This document shows, in pieces, positions 48,150 through 62,200 of a stretch of DNA of 64,000 nucleotides. Each line of letters begins with the position of its first letter. The first letter of the stretch is position 1. The notes beneath the pieces are model-generated. The model had not been told where the DNA came from and made no database searches. It worked only from the letters and a program-made list of their open reading frames with translations. A program made the position numbers and the translations under genes. Origin of the DNA: Fagopyrum homotropicum (lineage: Eukaryota; Streptophyta; Magnoliopsida; Caryophyllales; Polygonaceae); NCBI GenBank assembly GCA_033239125.1, contig BSWB01000004.1:30687501-30751500 (forward strand), read 5' to 3'.

Positions 48150-51100
48150 TGTAACACCCCAAATCCGCGGGACTCGGGATGTCACATTGGGCTAGGATCT
48201 CACAATAGATCCTGACCCTAGCGTGACAACAAGTTCACTGGACCTTACAACATGGCACTGACAGATATAAAACAAATACATAAAACAATATAAACTGTAC
48301 GACCCAAAGTAAACAACAACATAGCCGAGTATATAAAACGACATCCTCAGATAGGAGGTACAAAAGATCATCCTCACACAGGAGGGGAAACACAACAACC
48401 CCAAACCAACCACCTAATGTACGAGATGTAATAGCTAGGATTTCCGAATTCTAATTAATGTTGATTAACTTAATCGTTGATAGTAATTGACATATAACTC
48501 GCGAAGATTTCACAAGTGATGAGTATGAGTCCCACCGTTATGTTCCTCGCGTAATTTTGGACGTTTGGGGAAATTTTTACTTTTTCCCCGGGTAATTATT
48601 GTTACCATCCGGTGTTATTTGGAGCATTTGGGAGCTCCAATTAATAAAAATGCAGTTGAGAGAAATGATCAGGACATCGGATATGTCTTAGATATGAAAT
48701 AACATGGAGAGGCAAAACGGCCAAAAGAGTCGCTATTTCGTTTCTTAACAGCTAAGAAAGACGGCTTAGGAATACACGTTTTCCGAGGCAGTTGTGGAAT
48801 AATAATCCCTACAATATTCCAGATTTAATGTCACAATCTCGAGAAGTTTGGAGAAAGAGGTTCGACCCGCCTTTGGATCGGTTAAAGAATAATTATCGAC
48901 TTTACTAAAGGATAATTATCGTCTTCACTATAAATAGCGGAAAATTCTTTATTAATTCATTTCATTTCACGTTTCCTCGTAAAAACTCTGATTTCTCTCA
49001 ACCTTCAAACTCAGATCTACTCTCCGTTTCTAATCCGATTTCAATTCCGTTTGAGTTTCTGGATTCCTCTCTTCATTCTCTTCATAACGGTACCGAGTTT
49101 CTGCATTTCCGAGTATATGGAGAGCTGGTCGAGCATATATGTCACCAGGACGGTTCTGTCGCTCAGATTCCGGTGAATTTGATGTTGTCCATGCGTAGCC
49201 TGCGTTGCTGTGTTTCCGAATCTTCTTTCAGATCGTCAATCGGGTTAGTAACGAAAAAGTTATGAATTTATTCGTTTTCCGTACTGCGATTTGGCCTAAA
49301 TTGACTTTAGGCTTGTCAAAATGGACAATTAGAAATTGCATTATGGTCGTTATATTATTCTGGTGATTATGGGTTCTTGTTTGATGAAATCTGATGACAG
49401 GGGGTTTAGAAATTGCCTGCGGGCAAAACGTTATTCTGGCGAAATCTAATTAATTAATTAAAGGTTAATTAATTAAATTAGGATTAAAATTGAGATTGAG
49501 GAATGTTGATTAGATATTACCTTGAGATTTGAGAAATTGTGAGTTATGTTGAGATATTGAGGTTTAGTTGGTTGTGAGGCTCATAGATTGAGTATGATCC
49601 TTATGGATCCCTTTGGGTCTAGGTGTGACCCCTTTGATGAATAGAGGTTGATATATCTCCTTATACCTTTTTATAGGCCGTGTTGTCCCTCCAGTGTAGA
49701 GGTGATCGTGGTTGATTTTGTACGAGGTTGAGGTAAGTCCGTAGGACTTACTTAGCTACCATCCCTATATTGGGTGTTTGCATGAGTGGTGTGTGCTTTA
49801 TATGTTTGTTGTGATATCATGAGTTGTCGTTTTTATCGACCTATGTTCTATTGACTGCCCCACTGCGTGGCTGTGATAACCTTTCTCTTTCATCCCGCCG
49901 TGGAGTTTGGGAGGTTCTCTGATGTCAGGCCAGACTGGTTTACAAGAAGGGCGCAATCCACTCCCATAGGGTACACGGATTGTGTGACCGATACTCGTAC
50001 AGCTGGACATTGTACTCAGAGGCGGGGATGTATCGGTCCTCGTGTCACATACTTTCATCTATCTATATATATACGGTTTTTGAGTGAATGATTATTATAT
50101 AAAGATAATAAATGGGTAAATGTGTGATAGCATGCTGATGTGTTTATCTTTCATGATTGTGCTTGTGCTTATGCATTACCTCATATATGTATGGTTAGCT
50201 AACGGTTTCATACCGTGTTGTAGATGTTTACAGGTTAGGCGCTACTGGGTGATCTGGCAGGGTGACAGGCCGAGGATTCTCGTACATTAGGTGGTTGGTT
50301 TGGGTTTGTTGTGTTCCCCTCCTTCGTGAGGATGTTCTTTCGTACCTCCTGTGTGAGGTTGTCGTTTTATATACTCGGCTATGTTGTTGTTTACTTTGGG
50401 TTGTACAGATTATACTGTTTTATGTATTTGTTTTATATCTGTCAGTGCCATGTTGTAAGGTCCAGTGAACTTGTTGTCAGGCTAGGGTCAGGATCCATTG
50501 TGAGATCCTAGCCCAATGTGGCATCCCGAGTCCCGCGGATTCGGGGTGTTACACGAGAGTCCTCGGCCTGTCACCCTGCCAGATCACCCAGTAGCGCCTA
50601 ACCTGTAAACATCTACAACACGGTATGAAACCATTAGCTAACCATACATATATGAGGTAATGCATAAGCACAAGCACATTCATGAAAGATAAACACATCA
50701 GCATGCTATCACACATTTACCCATTTATTATCTTTATATAATAACCATTCACTCAAAAACCGTATATATATAGATAGATGAAAGTATGTGACACGAGGAC
50801 CGATACATCCCCGCCTCTGAGTACAATGTCCAGCTGTACGAGTATCGGTCACACAATCCGTGTACCCTATGGGAGTGGATTGCGTCCTTCCTGTAAACCA
50901 GTCTGGCCCGACATCAGAGAACCTCCCAGACTCCACGGCGGGATGAAAGGGAAAGGTTATCACAGCCACGCAGTGGGGCAGTCAATAGAACATAGGTCGA
51001 TAAAAACGACAACTCATGATATCATAGCAAACATATAAAGCACACACCACTCATGCAAACACCCAATATAGGGATGGTAGCTAAGTAAGTCCTACGGACT

Positions 51101-52423
51101 TACCTCAACCTCGTACAAACTCAACCACGATCACCTCTACACTAGAGGGACAACACAGCCTATAAACAAGGCATAAAGAGATATATCAACCTCTATTCAT
51201 CAAAGGGGTCACACCTAGATCCAAAGGGATCCATAAGGATCATACTCAATCTATGAGCCTCACAACCAACTAAACCTCAATATCTCAGCATAACTCACAA
51301 TTCCTCAAGTCTCAAGGTAGTATCTAATCAACATTCCTCAATCTCAATTTTAATCCTAATTTAATTAATTAACTTTTAATTAATTAATTAGATTTCGCCA
51401 GAATAACGTTTTGCCCACACGCAATTTCTAAACCCCTGTCATCAGATTTCATCAAACAAGAACCCATAATCACCAGAATAATATAACGACCATAATGGAA
51501 TTTCTAATTGTCCTATTTGACAAGCCTAAAGTCAATTTAGGCCAAATCGCAGTACAGAAAACGAATAAATTCATAACTTATTCGTTACTAACCCGATTGA
51601 CGATCTGAAAGAAGTTTCGGAATCACAACGACGCTGGCTACGCATGGACAACATCAAATTCATCGGGATCTGAGCGACGGAACCGTCCTGGTGACATATA
51701 TGCTCGACTAGCCCTCCATATACTCGGAAATGCAGAAACTCGGTACCGTTATGAAGAGAATGAAGAGAGGAATCCAGAAACTCAAACGGAATTGAAATAG
51801 GATTAGAAACGGAGAGTAGATCTTAGTTTGAAGGTTGAGAGAAATCAGAGTTTTTACGAGAAAACGTGAAAGGAAATGAATTAATAAAGGTTTTTCCGCT
51901 ATTTATAGTGAAGACGATAATTATCCTTTAGTAAAGTCGATAATTATCCTTTAACCGATCCAAAGGCGGGTCGAATCTCTTTCTCCAAACTTCTCGAGAT
52001 TGGAACATTAAATCTGGAATATTGTAGGGATAATTATTACACAACTGCCTCGGAAAACGTGTATTCCTAAGCCGTCTTTCTTAGCCGTCTTTCTTAGCCG
52101 TTAAGAAACGAAATAGCGACTCTTTTGGCCGTTTTGCCTCTCAATGTTATTTCATATCTAAGACATATCCGATGTCCTGATCATTTCTCTCAACTGCATT
52201 TTTATTAATTGGAGCTCCCAAATGCTCCAAATAACAGCGGAGGGTAAAAATAATTACCCGGGGAAAAAAGTAAAAATTTCCCCAAACGTCCAAAATTACG
52301 CGAGGAACATAACGGTGAGACTCATACTCATCACTTGGGAAATCTTCGCAAGTTATATGTCAATTACTATCAACGATTAAGTTAATCAACATTAATTAGA
52401 ATTCGGAAATCCTAGCTATTACA
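48150..52423 (-). repeat. F LTR, second copy, interrupted by solo LTR G
   Basis: The two parts, 48150-48426 and 50559-52423, together make 2142 bp, 13 more than the first copy because of the CCGTCTTTCTTAG repeat. The polypurine tract and stem-loop follow at 52424-52460. Confidence 0.92.
48427..50553 (+). mobile_element. Solo LTR G, F family, plus orientation
   Basis: Complete ends TGTAATAG and GGGTGTTACA, flanked by TSD CGAGA at 48422-48426 and 50554-50558. 2127 bp with no interior, so an insertion followed by LTR-LTR recombination. The first copy of the duplicated block lacks it at 40224, so it arrived after the duplication or was absent from that strand's ancestor. It lies inverted inside an LTR of its own family. 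The donor hairpin is at 49733-49751. Confidence 0.95.
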
Positions 52424-52735
52424 TCACACACCCTTAAAAAAAAGTTTCGTCCCGAAACTTGAACAATTCCCAAATTCTCTCGGACCCATACGCCGAGGTA
52501 TAACTCTCACTCTTTCTATCGGAGGTATCACATCTCCGTTCAAAAGATCACAACCTATAACAATCTATAACCTCAAGTATAAACATGGAGAAATCATCAT
52601 CTCCAGGAAACAGGGCCATAACGCTACCCAAAGGCGTAGAGGAATCACGTCTCTCGCCATACCACATCACAAGGCATAGAGGAAGCACATCTCTAGCCAA
52701 AACATATCACATGCATAGAGGAAATACGTCTCTAG
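52424..52735 (-). other. F interior, second copy, 3' end only
   Basis: Polypurine tract, stem-loop (52442-52460) and stem-loop units 1-5, then cut by element H. The five bases before H are TCTAG, the expected H target duplication. Confidence 0.85.
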
Positions 52736-55710
52736 TGTAACACCCCGAATCCGCGGGACTCGGAGCGCTACGGGTTGGGACCTCACAATGGGTCCCGACC
52801 CTTAGCTTGACAACAATTTCACCGGATCTTGCAACAAGGCACAAATAAAGGCCAAAACCAAATACATTTTATGCAATGCAATGAAACCCAAAACCATACA
52901 AACCAAAGACTTCAGCCGAGATAGAACCGAAAGACCAAATGCCATACACACGGCATACAATATATAATGAAAACGAAACTCAAACACGACTCCAACCAAA
53001 ACCCAATCCTAAAATGTACGGAACCCCGGCTGTCCACTCTTCCGGATCTCTCGGCCGCATTCATAACCTGCAAGGCAATCTACAACAATCGGTATAAAAC
53101 CGTTAGCTAATATTCGAAGCATTAGAATCAAGGTGAAAGGCACAAACACAAGTAAATCAACATAGCACACAATATACACCAAAGCACGCAAGTCCAGTTT
53201 ATTATCTTTTTATTATTAAGTCATATCCCGTTCTAATTCAACTTAGGTTGTGACACGAGAGTCACCGAAACTCGCCTCGGTCCCTACTTACCGGCATGGA
53301 ATGGTACTGATGCATCCGACCGTCTACCAGCACGGGATAGTCGCCGAGAACCTCCTAGCTCTCGCGGGAGCCAGGCAAGTTGTCACCGCCCGTTATCATA
53401 CACTTGGGCCAAAATAATATAAAGGTCGGTAATCCTAATTCCGGTTTAGTTATTATACACAATAAACAATAAACACACACCACCAAACACACATCAATGC
53501 TAATACGAGGAATACTAGCTAAGTAAGTCCGGAGACTTACCTCGTCACCACACTCAACTCACAACACTCTCGCTTCCTTAGGGAGGAAGCCCATAACCTG
53601 CTCACAAGAAGATAACTATATCAACAACAACCCACTCCTAATAGAAGTCTTATACTTCTATACAAATGATCTACGCAAGACCATTTGACTCTCAATTCTA
53701 GGACCGCATCCTAGAATCTGTCATGCTCACATCACACTCAACACAAGCTAGAAGTCCTAAGACTTCTAAACCCTCGGATCTCGCAAGATCATAACTCACA
53801 ACGCAACTAGGATAAGCCAAACCTAACACTCCAAAATCCCACAAGATCATACAACTCACCTCGAGCCTCAAACGCTCACAAGATCAACCATATAACTTAA
53901 AGTCTTATAACAACCTCACAAGATAACCAACACCTCAAGCTTAGGAGCAACATCAATCCATCAAACAATATCAAATCCTCGAAACTCACCTAAGGTTCAA
54001 AGCCACTACTTGGCATTAACTCTAAGTTATGCTAGATCCATCCTAGCATGATACTAAAACTTAACATAACTAGATCGAGGGGAAAGAATACTCACACAAC
54101 GTCAAAAGACGGAAGTCGATCTACGGATATCGAGATTGGAATCGTTGGCCTTTATCGGGGCGCTTCCGGTCCTAACACCAAAGCTAAAACAAATTTAGCT
54201 TATATGCTAAATTTGAACGGAATATATAACTTACGTAAAATCTAAGGTAAAACTCGTTTTCCAAAACCAAGGTTAAAAACCGCTGAAATACTTTCCGGGA
54301 CAATTTATACAATTTTAGAAATATGGGTCATAATCCATAATAAAACTTTGGGCTATTTTCCGAAAATATCACAATAGAGGGCATAATGTCACATTCCAAA
54401 AATCTGGGTTCAAACAACAATATCAAAATATTGGGCACATTCTTGTAATTAAGTCCATTAGGGGTATAAATGCAACTTCCAGGAAATGTGGGTTAAAACT
54501 GCAATAATAAACATATGGATACATTCAGTAATTATACCAAATTAAGGGGGAGGCTGATTTAAATTAGGGAAATTAGGGTTTCAGGCTTCCGCATCTTCTT
54601 CCGCGGCTGGGGAAAGGAAGGACAGAGGCGGCAGGGCAAATCCCGGCGAAGCTCCTCGACGGCCGACCAGGTAGCAAGGTGCGGCGAGGCAGGTGGGGGC
54701 AAAGGCTGGCTCCGGCAGCTTTGACGGCGGTTCCTCTGTCCCTGCTTCTCGACTCCGGCAGTAACAAAGGAGACGAGGCTGCGTATGGCTCCTGGTGCCA
54801 ATGAAGGAGACCAGACAAATGCGAGGCTGAGGAGACGATAGAGAAGGGTGGAAGGCAGATCCCTGGCGGCAGGCTCCTGGTCCTTCGGCAACAACAGGTC
54901 CCAAAGACTAAAACAATAAGCAACAACAATGTGAAGTGGTGGTGTGCGTTCCAGGGGTGAGGCTCGACAGAGAAGGGTTGCTCTCCGTTGGAGCTCGACG
55001 GCGCCGGCAGTGGCGACGACATCGAAGGGTGGGAGGCTCGCCGGGGCTTCGGTGGTGTGAGAAACAGAGAGGGCGAGCTCGAGGTAGCGAACCAGAGAAG
55101 AGAAGCAGAAGGTATGTTGGGTTGAGCCTGAGAGAACAAAGAGACGATAAGCCGAAGATGAGGCGTGACGGGAAGCGAGAGAGTAAGAGGCAAGGGGAGG
55201 GCGAGGGGTCAATTGCAGAGGGATCGAAGGGTCGGTGCAGTCTGCAAGGGCTGGATAGGTGGCGGATGCGAAGGGTCGCTGCTCTCAGCAGCTGGGAAGA
55301 AAGAAGTGAGGGAAAGAAAAAGGAGTAAAGAGAAATGAAAAGAGAATAAATAAAATAAAATAAAATAGGAAATCGGGAATTAAAAATAAACCCGATACAA
55401 ATACTCGGAACGGGAAATTTTTATGAAATTTTTCCGAGAGGTGAAATACGGAAAATATATATGGATCAAGTAATAAATAAAATCATAAAAATATACTTTG
55501 CGATATAGAAACCATTCTCATAAATTATTTACGAAATTATATAATAATTTCAACACGGGAAATAAAATATATCGATTTATATATATATTCTCGTAGAATT
55601 TAATTTACGACGTAAAAATACTCGTAAAATAAGGTTAAGCTATTAAAATACCGATAAAAGCCGGAAAAAAAAATAAATACCACAAACACGCCAAAATTTG
55701 GGGCGTTTCA
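52736..55710 (-). repeat. Element H 3' LTR, 2975 bp
   Basis: It starts TGTAACACCCCGAATCC and ends GGGGCGTTTCA; the last bases differ from the usual TTACA. The donor hairpin is at 53523-53540 (GTAAGTC-CGGA-GACTTAC), a TAGAAGTC-type hairpin at about 53750-53769, and a GC-rich block at about 54560-55330. ORFs of 217 and 206 codons in that block overlap in two frames and look like composition effects. Confidence 0.94.
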
Positions 55711-55747
55711 TTAGATCCTCCTAAAAACAAGTTTCGTCCCGAAACTT
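55711..55747 (-). promoter_or_regulatory. Element H polypurine tract with upstream stem-loop
   Basis: In sense: AAGTTTCGGGACGAAACTT (55729-55747), then TTTTTAGGAGGATCTAA up to the LTR. Confidence 0.82.
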
Positions 55748-56055
55748 GCTTTACGCCGAACTTCTCGGCTCCTTACGCCGAGGTATAAACTCTCAACTAA
55801 GAAGGCTTAAACCTTCTAAGCTAAACACATCATCTACTCAAACTACCACCGCAAGATATATCATGTCATAAAGCACATTCTCGCACAGAGCACAAACTAC
55901 ACATAACATCACACATGCACATAACTCAACTAAGGGAAGAACTAGGTGTAACCCGTTGATTCTATTGAAGCTACTAACTCACCGTAAAACTCAACCAACT
56001 ATACTATCCTCTATCTTCCAATTAGCCTCATTGGTTCCTCGTCGGTCACTGGATC
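55748..56055 (-). pseudogene. Element H interior, 3' end before solo LTR I
   Basis: It aligns with 1379-1690 of element A. No ORF. It ends in the TSD GGATC (56051-56055) of solo LTR I. Confidence 0.75.
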
Positions 56056-59000
56056 TGTAACACCCCGAATCCGCGGGACTCGGGGCGCTACGGGTTGGGA
56101 CCTCACAATGGGTCCCGACCCTTAGCCTGACAACAATTTCACCGGATCTTTCAACATGGCACAATTATAGGCAAACCAAAATTCCTTTTAATGCAAATGA
56201 TAAGAAACCCGAAGGAAAACAACAAAAGACTTCAGCCGATAATCAACACCAAAGATCAAAACGCCATACACACGGCATACCAACATAATAAACGAAGAAT
56301 AAAACACAACCCGACTCCAACCAAAACCCACTCCTAAAATGTACGGAACCCCGGCTGCCCACTCTTCTGGATATCTCGGCCGCTTTCCTAACCTGCAAGG
56401 CAATCTACAACAATATCGGTATAAAACCGTTAGCTAGCATTCAAGGCATTAGAATCATGGTATTGGCACATACACACATAAGGCATCATAAACACACAAC
56501 ATGTTCCAAAACACACAATCCGGTTTATTATCTTTTTTTTTTTATTAAGTCATATTCCGTTCTAATTCAACTTCTTTTGTGACACGAGAATCTTAAAGGA
56601 TCCCGCCCTTGTCCCCTTTCACCAAACAGGTTTGGGCCAGATGCGAATCAGCATCACCTGTTGGACTGGTCGCAAGGCACCTCCCGACCATCCCCATTTT
56701 GGGTCGGACATAGTGGTCACCGCCCGTTATCATACACTTGGGCCAAATATAAACATATAAAGTCGGTGGTCCTATTACCGGTTTAGATGTTATAACATAA
56801 GCAATAAACACACACATAAACAATAAACACACACCACCAAACACGCAATGAAACTAATACAGAGAATACGAGCTAAGTAAGTCCGAAGACTTACCTCGTC
56901 CCAAAGATAATCCCGCTAACCACCACTCTCAACTTCCCAAAGGAAGGCACTCAACGCCTGGTCAAAACAAGGCACACAATCAACATCTCTCTTACATGCT
57001 AGAAGTCCTTAGACTTCTAGTCCCAATGATCTCGCAAGATCATAAACCATAACCATGCTAGGATAACAAACTCCTAGTCCTCACGATCTCACAAGGTCAT
57101 AACCATCACAATATAGACTAGGATACTCTCGTTCTAGTCTCCACAATCTCAACAAGATCATACAACCGTAATCTCAATCCTCATAAGCTTACAAGATCAA
57201 CCCAAACACTCAACGTCTTATAACAATCGACAATCCTCAAAACTCACCTAAGGTTCATAACCACTACTTGGTATTCACTCTAAGTTATGCTAGATTATCC
57301 AACCTAGCATGATACTAATACTAAACATAACTAAATCGAGGTAAGAAGGTAACTCACATGACGTCCAAAAGACGGTAGTCAGTCAACGGATATCGACTTG
57401 GACTCGTTAGGCCTTTATCTTGACGCTTCCAAACCTAACACCAAAACTAAGCAAGTTTAGCTCATACGCTAAACTTGAACGGAATATATAATATAAATAA
57501 ATCTAAGGAAAACTCGTTTTCAAAAGTCAACGTTAAAACTCGTTAAACCCTTCCGCGGCGAAAATATAAAATCCACTCACTTGGTTGTAAACACGAAATT
57601 ACAACTCGAACCATAAACCGGATTTAAAATCGGTAATTATATTTTCCGGATAATCTAAATAACATCATAAACCCAATGGTAAAACTCTTTCTCAAAGCCA
57701 AGGGTAAACAAAACCATTCAACCATTTTCCGGGCAAAATATACAATCTTGTAAATGCGGGTCATAAACCGTAAATTAACCTTGGGCTATTTTCCAAAATA
57801 TCACAACAGTAGGGCATAATGTCACATTCCAAAAATCTGGGTTAAATTTGTAAATACAAATTACTGGGTCACTTTTGTAATTAACCACAAATGCAGGGGG
57901 GGCGCTGTGAATGTCTCACTTAGGGTTTCTCAACCTCCTTTTAATGGCTGCAGCATTGGGGAGAAGAGATCCACGGCGGCTGGGCTGTGCAGCGGCTCCG
58001 ACGGCGAGGCGAAGGCGAAGGCGGTCTGGTGGCCCTTCATCCCCGGCGACAGACGGCGGCACAGAGGAGGCGGCTCTCTCAGCCTCGCGGAATTCGTTGC
58101 AACAGGGGAGTCGTGCAGAGGACTGGGAGGGGAATTTCAAAGGGCAGCGGGTGCCAGGCTCCGGTTCCAGGGGAAGGCGGCTCCGATGGCTCCTCTGGCG
58201 GTTGCAAAAGGGTAGCGGACGGCCAATGGGATCCGGCGTTTGGCTGGGCTGCCAGTTTTATACCCGACAGAGAGAAGGAAAGGTAAGGAGGGAGAGGGTT
58301 GCTGAGAAACAGAGGGTGAGAGAATGCAGAGGGTGTTGCTGCTTGCTGTTGCGGCTTGCTATTGCAGGTGAAGAGAAGAATGTAAGGGAGTTGCTGCTGT
58401 TTGTTGTTTGCTGCTGCTTGGTCTGATTTGAAACAGAGGAGACACATAGGGAGGGAAGGTTGCTGCTTGAGTCGTGTTCATCATAGAGTTGAGAGGGAGA
58501 TGCAAAGCAGGGTGATGGTTGGAGGAACTTGCAGATCAGAGAGCAAGTGGTTTCGAGCTGGGAAGATCAGAGGGTTGGAGCATGTGATGAGAGCAGATGG
58601 AGGTTGAGAGGTCAAGTGCAGAGCACAGGCGGCAGCAGTGAGGGGAGAGCGAGGAGTCGGTTGCGTGCTCACCAGCCAGGAGAGAGTGGGGAAAAAAATA
58701 AATAAAATAATAGATAAAGGAAAAGAGTAATCAAATAACTCGCTCAAAGAGTTCGGAACAGGATTTTCGAGTCGGAAAGATTTTTCGAAACTTTCCGAAA
58801 GTAAACCACAACATAAATATACTGAAAATATATACTCGTAAAAATTATAGTTTTCGATATATAATTTGCTCCCGTAAAATATATTATTGATAATAATATA
58901 ACGGTATCATACGAATAATATGTATATATATATATATATCAAAACTCGTAAAATTCAAATGACGACGTGAAAATACTCGGAAAATATATTGAGGCCATTA

Positions 59001-59063
59001 AAATATTTGACAAAATACGAAAAAATAAATATTGAAAACGCACCCAATAAACGGGTCGTTACA
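56056..59063 (-). mobile_element. Solo LTR I, A/H family, nested in element H
   Basis: 3008 bp with ends TGTAACACCCCG and GGTCGTTACA, TSD GGATC at 56051-56055 and 59064-59068; same orientation as H. In element A the same site is uninterrupted (CTAGATCCGCATGACTGACC-like, near 1677). The donor hairpin is at 56877-56894 and the GC-rich block at about 57900-58740, which does not line up with those of A or H. Confidence 0.95.
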
Positions 59064-59270
59064 GGATCGTCATGATTGACCACACGTCTCGAATCATGCA
59101 TGTACTCTCTCGACTGATACACATGAAACACCGGGTGAACACTCTCTACTCTAGGCGGCGACGCCAACTTATAAGAAACTTCTCCAACTCGTGCTAAGAT
59201 CTCAAAAATGTCGATATATCGGAACTCAACTTCCTTCTCAGGTCTCTCCCAATGCAGCATATCCATTATT
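59064..59270 (-). pseudogene. Relic of integrase C-terminal region in H
   Basis: An open stretch at 59266-59064 encodes a recognisable integrase tail: FEILARVGEVSYKLA, then HPVFHV and SREYMHD. It matches the region just after the integrase core in D (FEIVERVGEVAYRLA, HPVFHVSQLREY). The reading then runs into solo LTR I. It is the best preserved coding relic in H. Confidence 0.8.
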
Positions 59271-62200
59271 TTCCCTTTGATTTCTCTATCAAAGAAGATT
59301 GAACTTCCAATTTACACTTCTGCCTTTGGTTCTAGTCAAACCAAACTTTGACGTTATGTTTCCTTAATTCTTGTTGCAATTCCAAGTAACGAAGAAAGTA
59401 CTTTGCTTCACACCGCTTCTACTAATGAGACACATATGCTATTAATTTTACATCGTTCAGCAATACCCAATCACGACCTTGTTTTAAAGAATCACTTATA
59501 CACTTCAAACCCATCAAACCTCGAAGTAATTTCAAAATAGTTGCACCACTGATTCTCTTTTATTAACTCTTATCACTCTTATGACCCTTGTCCATTTCCA
59601 AAACTTCTTCATCTTCCAACTTAGGTTAGTCATTGATGGTATTACTTTGGAGAATCTCTCCTCAAATTTCGGAAATGACCGGCACATCCAAGAAAACTAG
59701 TAACTTCTTTGACATCCTTCGAGGGTCGTCATCCCGAGACAACTTGTCATACAACTTCTCTCTTCTTCGAGAGTAGACCAAAATATCTTATCCGGGGCAT
59801 TGGTAAGCCCATATGGAATCTCCATAACTCGTAGTGATCATGGTTTGTCCGGAATGCTGTAATTGCAATATCCCAATCTCGAATTCTCAGTTTGTGACAA
59901 ATAGACGTTAAATCATTCTCATAAGAGATTACCGACCCTTGTAACCGATCGAGTAGATCATCCATTCGTTGTAAGGAATACTTGTCCTTCAACTCACGGT
60001 AATCGAGGTTCAATTTGGAGAGAATTGTCTGTCTTTTTCACAACAATTCTTGTGTTCTGATAATAACTTCAAATCAAGAGTTCAAGATAACTTTTGGTGT
60101 TCTCTATGGTAGTGTATTGGTTTTAATTAACCTTTATCAACAAGTCCTTGCAATTGCTCCTTTGATTGCATCCTCAATTCGAGTATCCTTACGGGTATCA
60201 TTTATTGATGTCCTTTGTAAAGCACCTTAGAAATGGGAGTTGAGCCCAAATCAATCTTAGCGGTAAAATTCACATTCCGATGCATTGGAATCTGTTCTAT
60301 CTCGGGTTCTATCTTTTCTCTACCCATCACATATCGTAATAACCGACACCACCTAGTCCTAACGCTTGACAAGTGGTCCACCCCGACCGGTTGGGGTGAC
60401 GTCCTTCAACAAGTGAATTGTTCCTTCTGTAGCTACTATGTTCACCGTCCTCTTTTGAAGATCCTTCATCTCCAAAACTCAAGGAAATTGTTCGAGTCTT
60501 CCGACTCTTGAAGCGTTGGTTAAGCAATAAGTCAGCTTAATCTCTCTCCCCACTTCAAAGGAAAGGCGATATAACACCTCTTAATCTCGCAAATATGTTC
60601 CGTCACAAGGGTCCTAACCACAAGACTTAACTATGCCTGATAACAACCCGATATAATCTTTCTTCGCATTCTCCAACATCCCAACTTATGGGAGGAGCTC
60701 TCCGTATCCTTGATCAGCTTTCACCATAGACATCCTTTCTTCAAGTAGGCGTAGAGTTAGACGACCACAGAGGCTCTGACCTCAATCTTTCATGTACTTC
60801 TTGTACATCCCATATCGACATCAAACTTCCAAAACCTCAGTCTTCTCTTACTCTTATTGGTCACCTTATGTTTCTCTTGGTATCCACGAACAACTTCACA
60901 ACCGTACTAGTAGCCTTTAGGAGAAATTCCCCAACCATAATCACAAAAAGATCAACTCATTACTCCACCAAGCATTAACATCATAACTCTAAGCTTGCCG
61001 CGTTGCCCTAATCCATATTCCTCCCTTTCATGTTATAACCACTATGTCTTCGCCATACGATTCACAAAAACCTTGACTTAGCTTGGTTTGTGAAAACATG
61101 ACATCCATAACCTTAGAACAAACATATCATACCTCCCCTTTATATCCCCCCTTTCGCACTACAACTATAGAAGACTCACTTTCCTCTTCGTTCTTCCAAT
61201 TTACTTTACCTTAATCCGTGTCATTTCTCCATATAACAACCCCCATGACCTAAGAAGGTCGTACTAGATCGTTACAATCCCTCCACAAAATATGTTATCA
61301 TCACTTGTTAGAATCGATAAGATGTTACTTGATTAAAACGTTTATTCTTCCGTTGTTAACACCTTGTATTACTGACATTCAACCACCACAAATGTTCCAG
61401 TTCTTGTTCCCCCTTCTTCATGATCTCACATCTTGGGTTACTCTTCCACCTACAGTCTCTAGTACACAACCCGCACCCGTAGATTCTCGTTGGTCACCGA
61501 TTAACTCATTGATGACCCTTTCCAAGATCAACAACTTACCCTCCTACCACACTTCTATGTTACCATACTCCTAAAGAATACCCTCTCATGGTACTCTATC
61601 TTAAACTCCGTTAACTCTTCCCACGTTCCCTGCTTCCTTCTTCTTTCATAAGATAACTATACCCTTCTAGGCCCCGCGCGCCGTATCACTCATCTTCATA
61701 AGCTTAACCGCGCCTCATGCTATTTTGTAAGTGTGTCTTCTCAAATCTCTAACGTTACTCGGCAACCGTTTGCGTTTCTCTTGGTTGTGGTCTTACGTAT
61801 TTTCATAACTAAAAGCTCCTTGTTGCGTTTCTCCTCTTCTCGGGATCACATCTACTCACACTTCTTTCTTCTTGGCGTTACTTAACCTTTTCATTATAAT
61901 GAAAACCGGTCAACTCCACGTGAATCCCCACCATGCCCTTCTTCTCATAACTCTAGTAATGTTGTAACTTTACTTTTTGGTACCTCGTAAGCTTAACTTA
62001 CGGTATTTTAAATCCTTCTCACATGTTTCGTTCGCTTCTCTCATCTTAACTTCAATGGTTAGAAACGTCTAAGGAAAGCTTTGCATCTTAATGGAACACC
62101 ACCTTTAGCCTTGCTAAGATGTACTCATCTCCTCCTCGATTAGCATCTTTAGTTGTCCACGCGTCTTCTTGAAGAACCTAAGGTGGTTATCTCTATTCAT

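Larger units (their letters stand above)
45040..52735. repeat. Second copy of an 8.2-kb tandem duplication (first copy 36837-45039)
   Basis: 45040-48425 matches 36837-40223 at offset 8202-8203 with about 15 differences by eye, and the match continues after solo LTR G to 52735 (pairs with 42388). It spans the D LTR tail, the D/C junction with ATATG, repeat C, the F LTR and the start of F's interior, so it happened after all those insertions. The junction shows a 4-bp microhomology, TGTT. A 13-bp repeat (CCGTCTTTCTTAG) is gained near 52080. Confidence 0.9.

Noticed and set aside
54559..55212. 217- and 206-codon overlapping ORFs in H's LTR
   Set aside because: Two frames are open over the same GC-rich stretch, which is typical of composition bias. 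No domain in either.
57907..58426. Several 100-170-codon ORFs in solo LTR I
   Set aside because: Same GC-rich LTR block effect: overlapping in several frames, Arg/Gly/Ser-rich and unlike any family I know.
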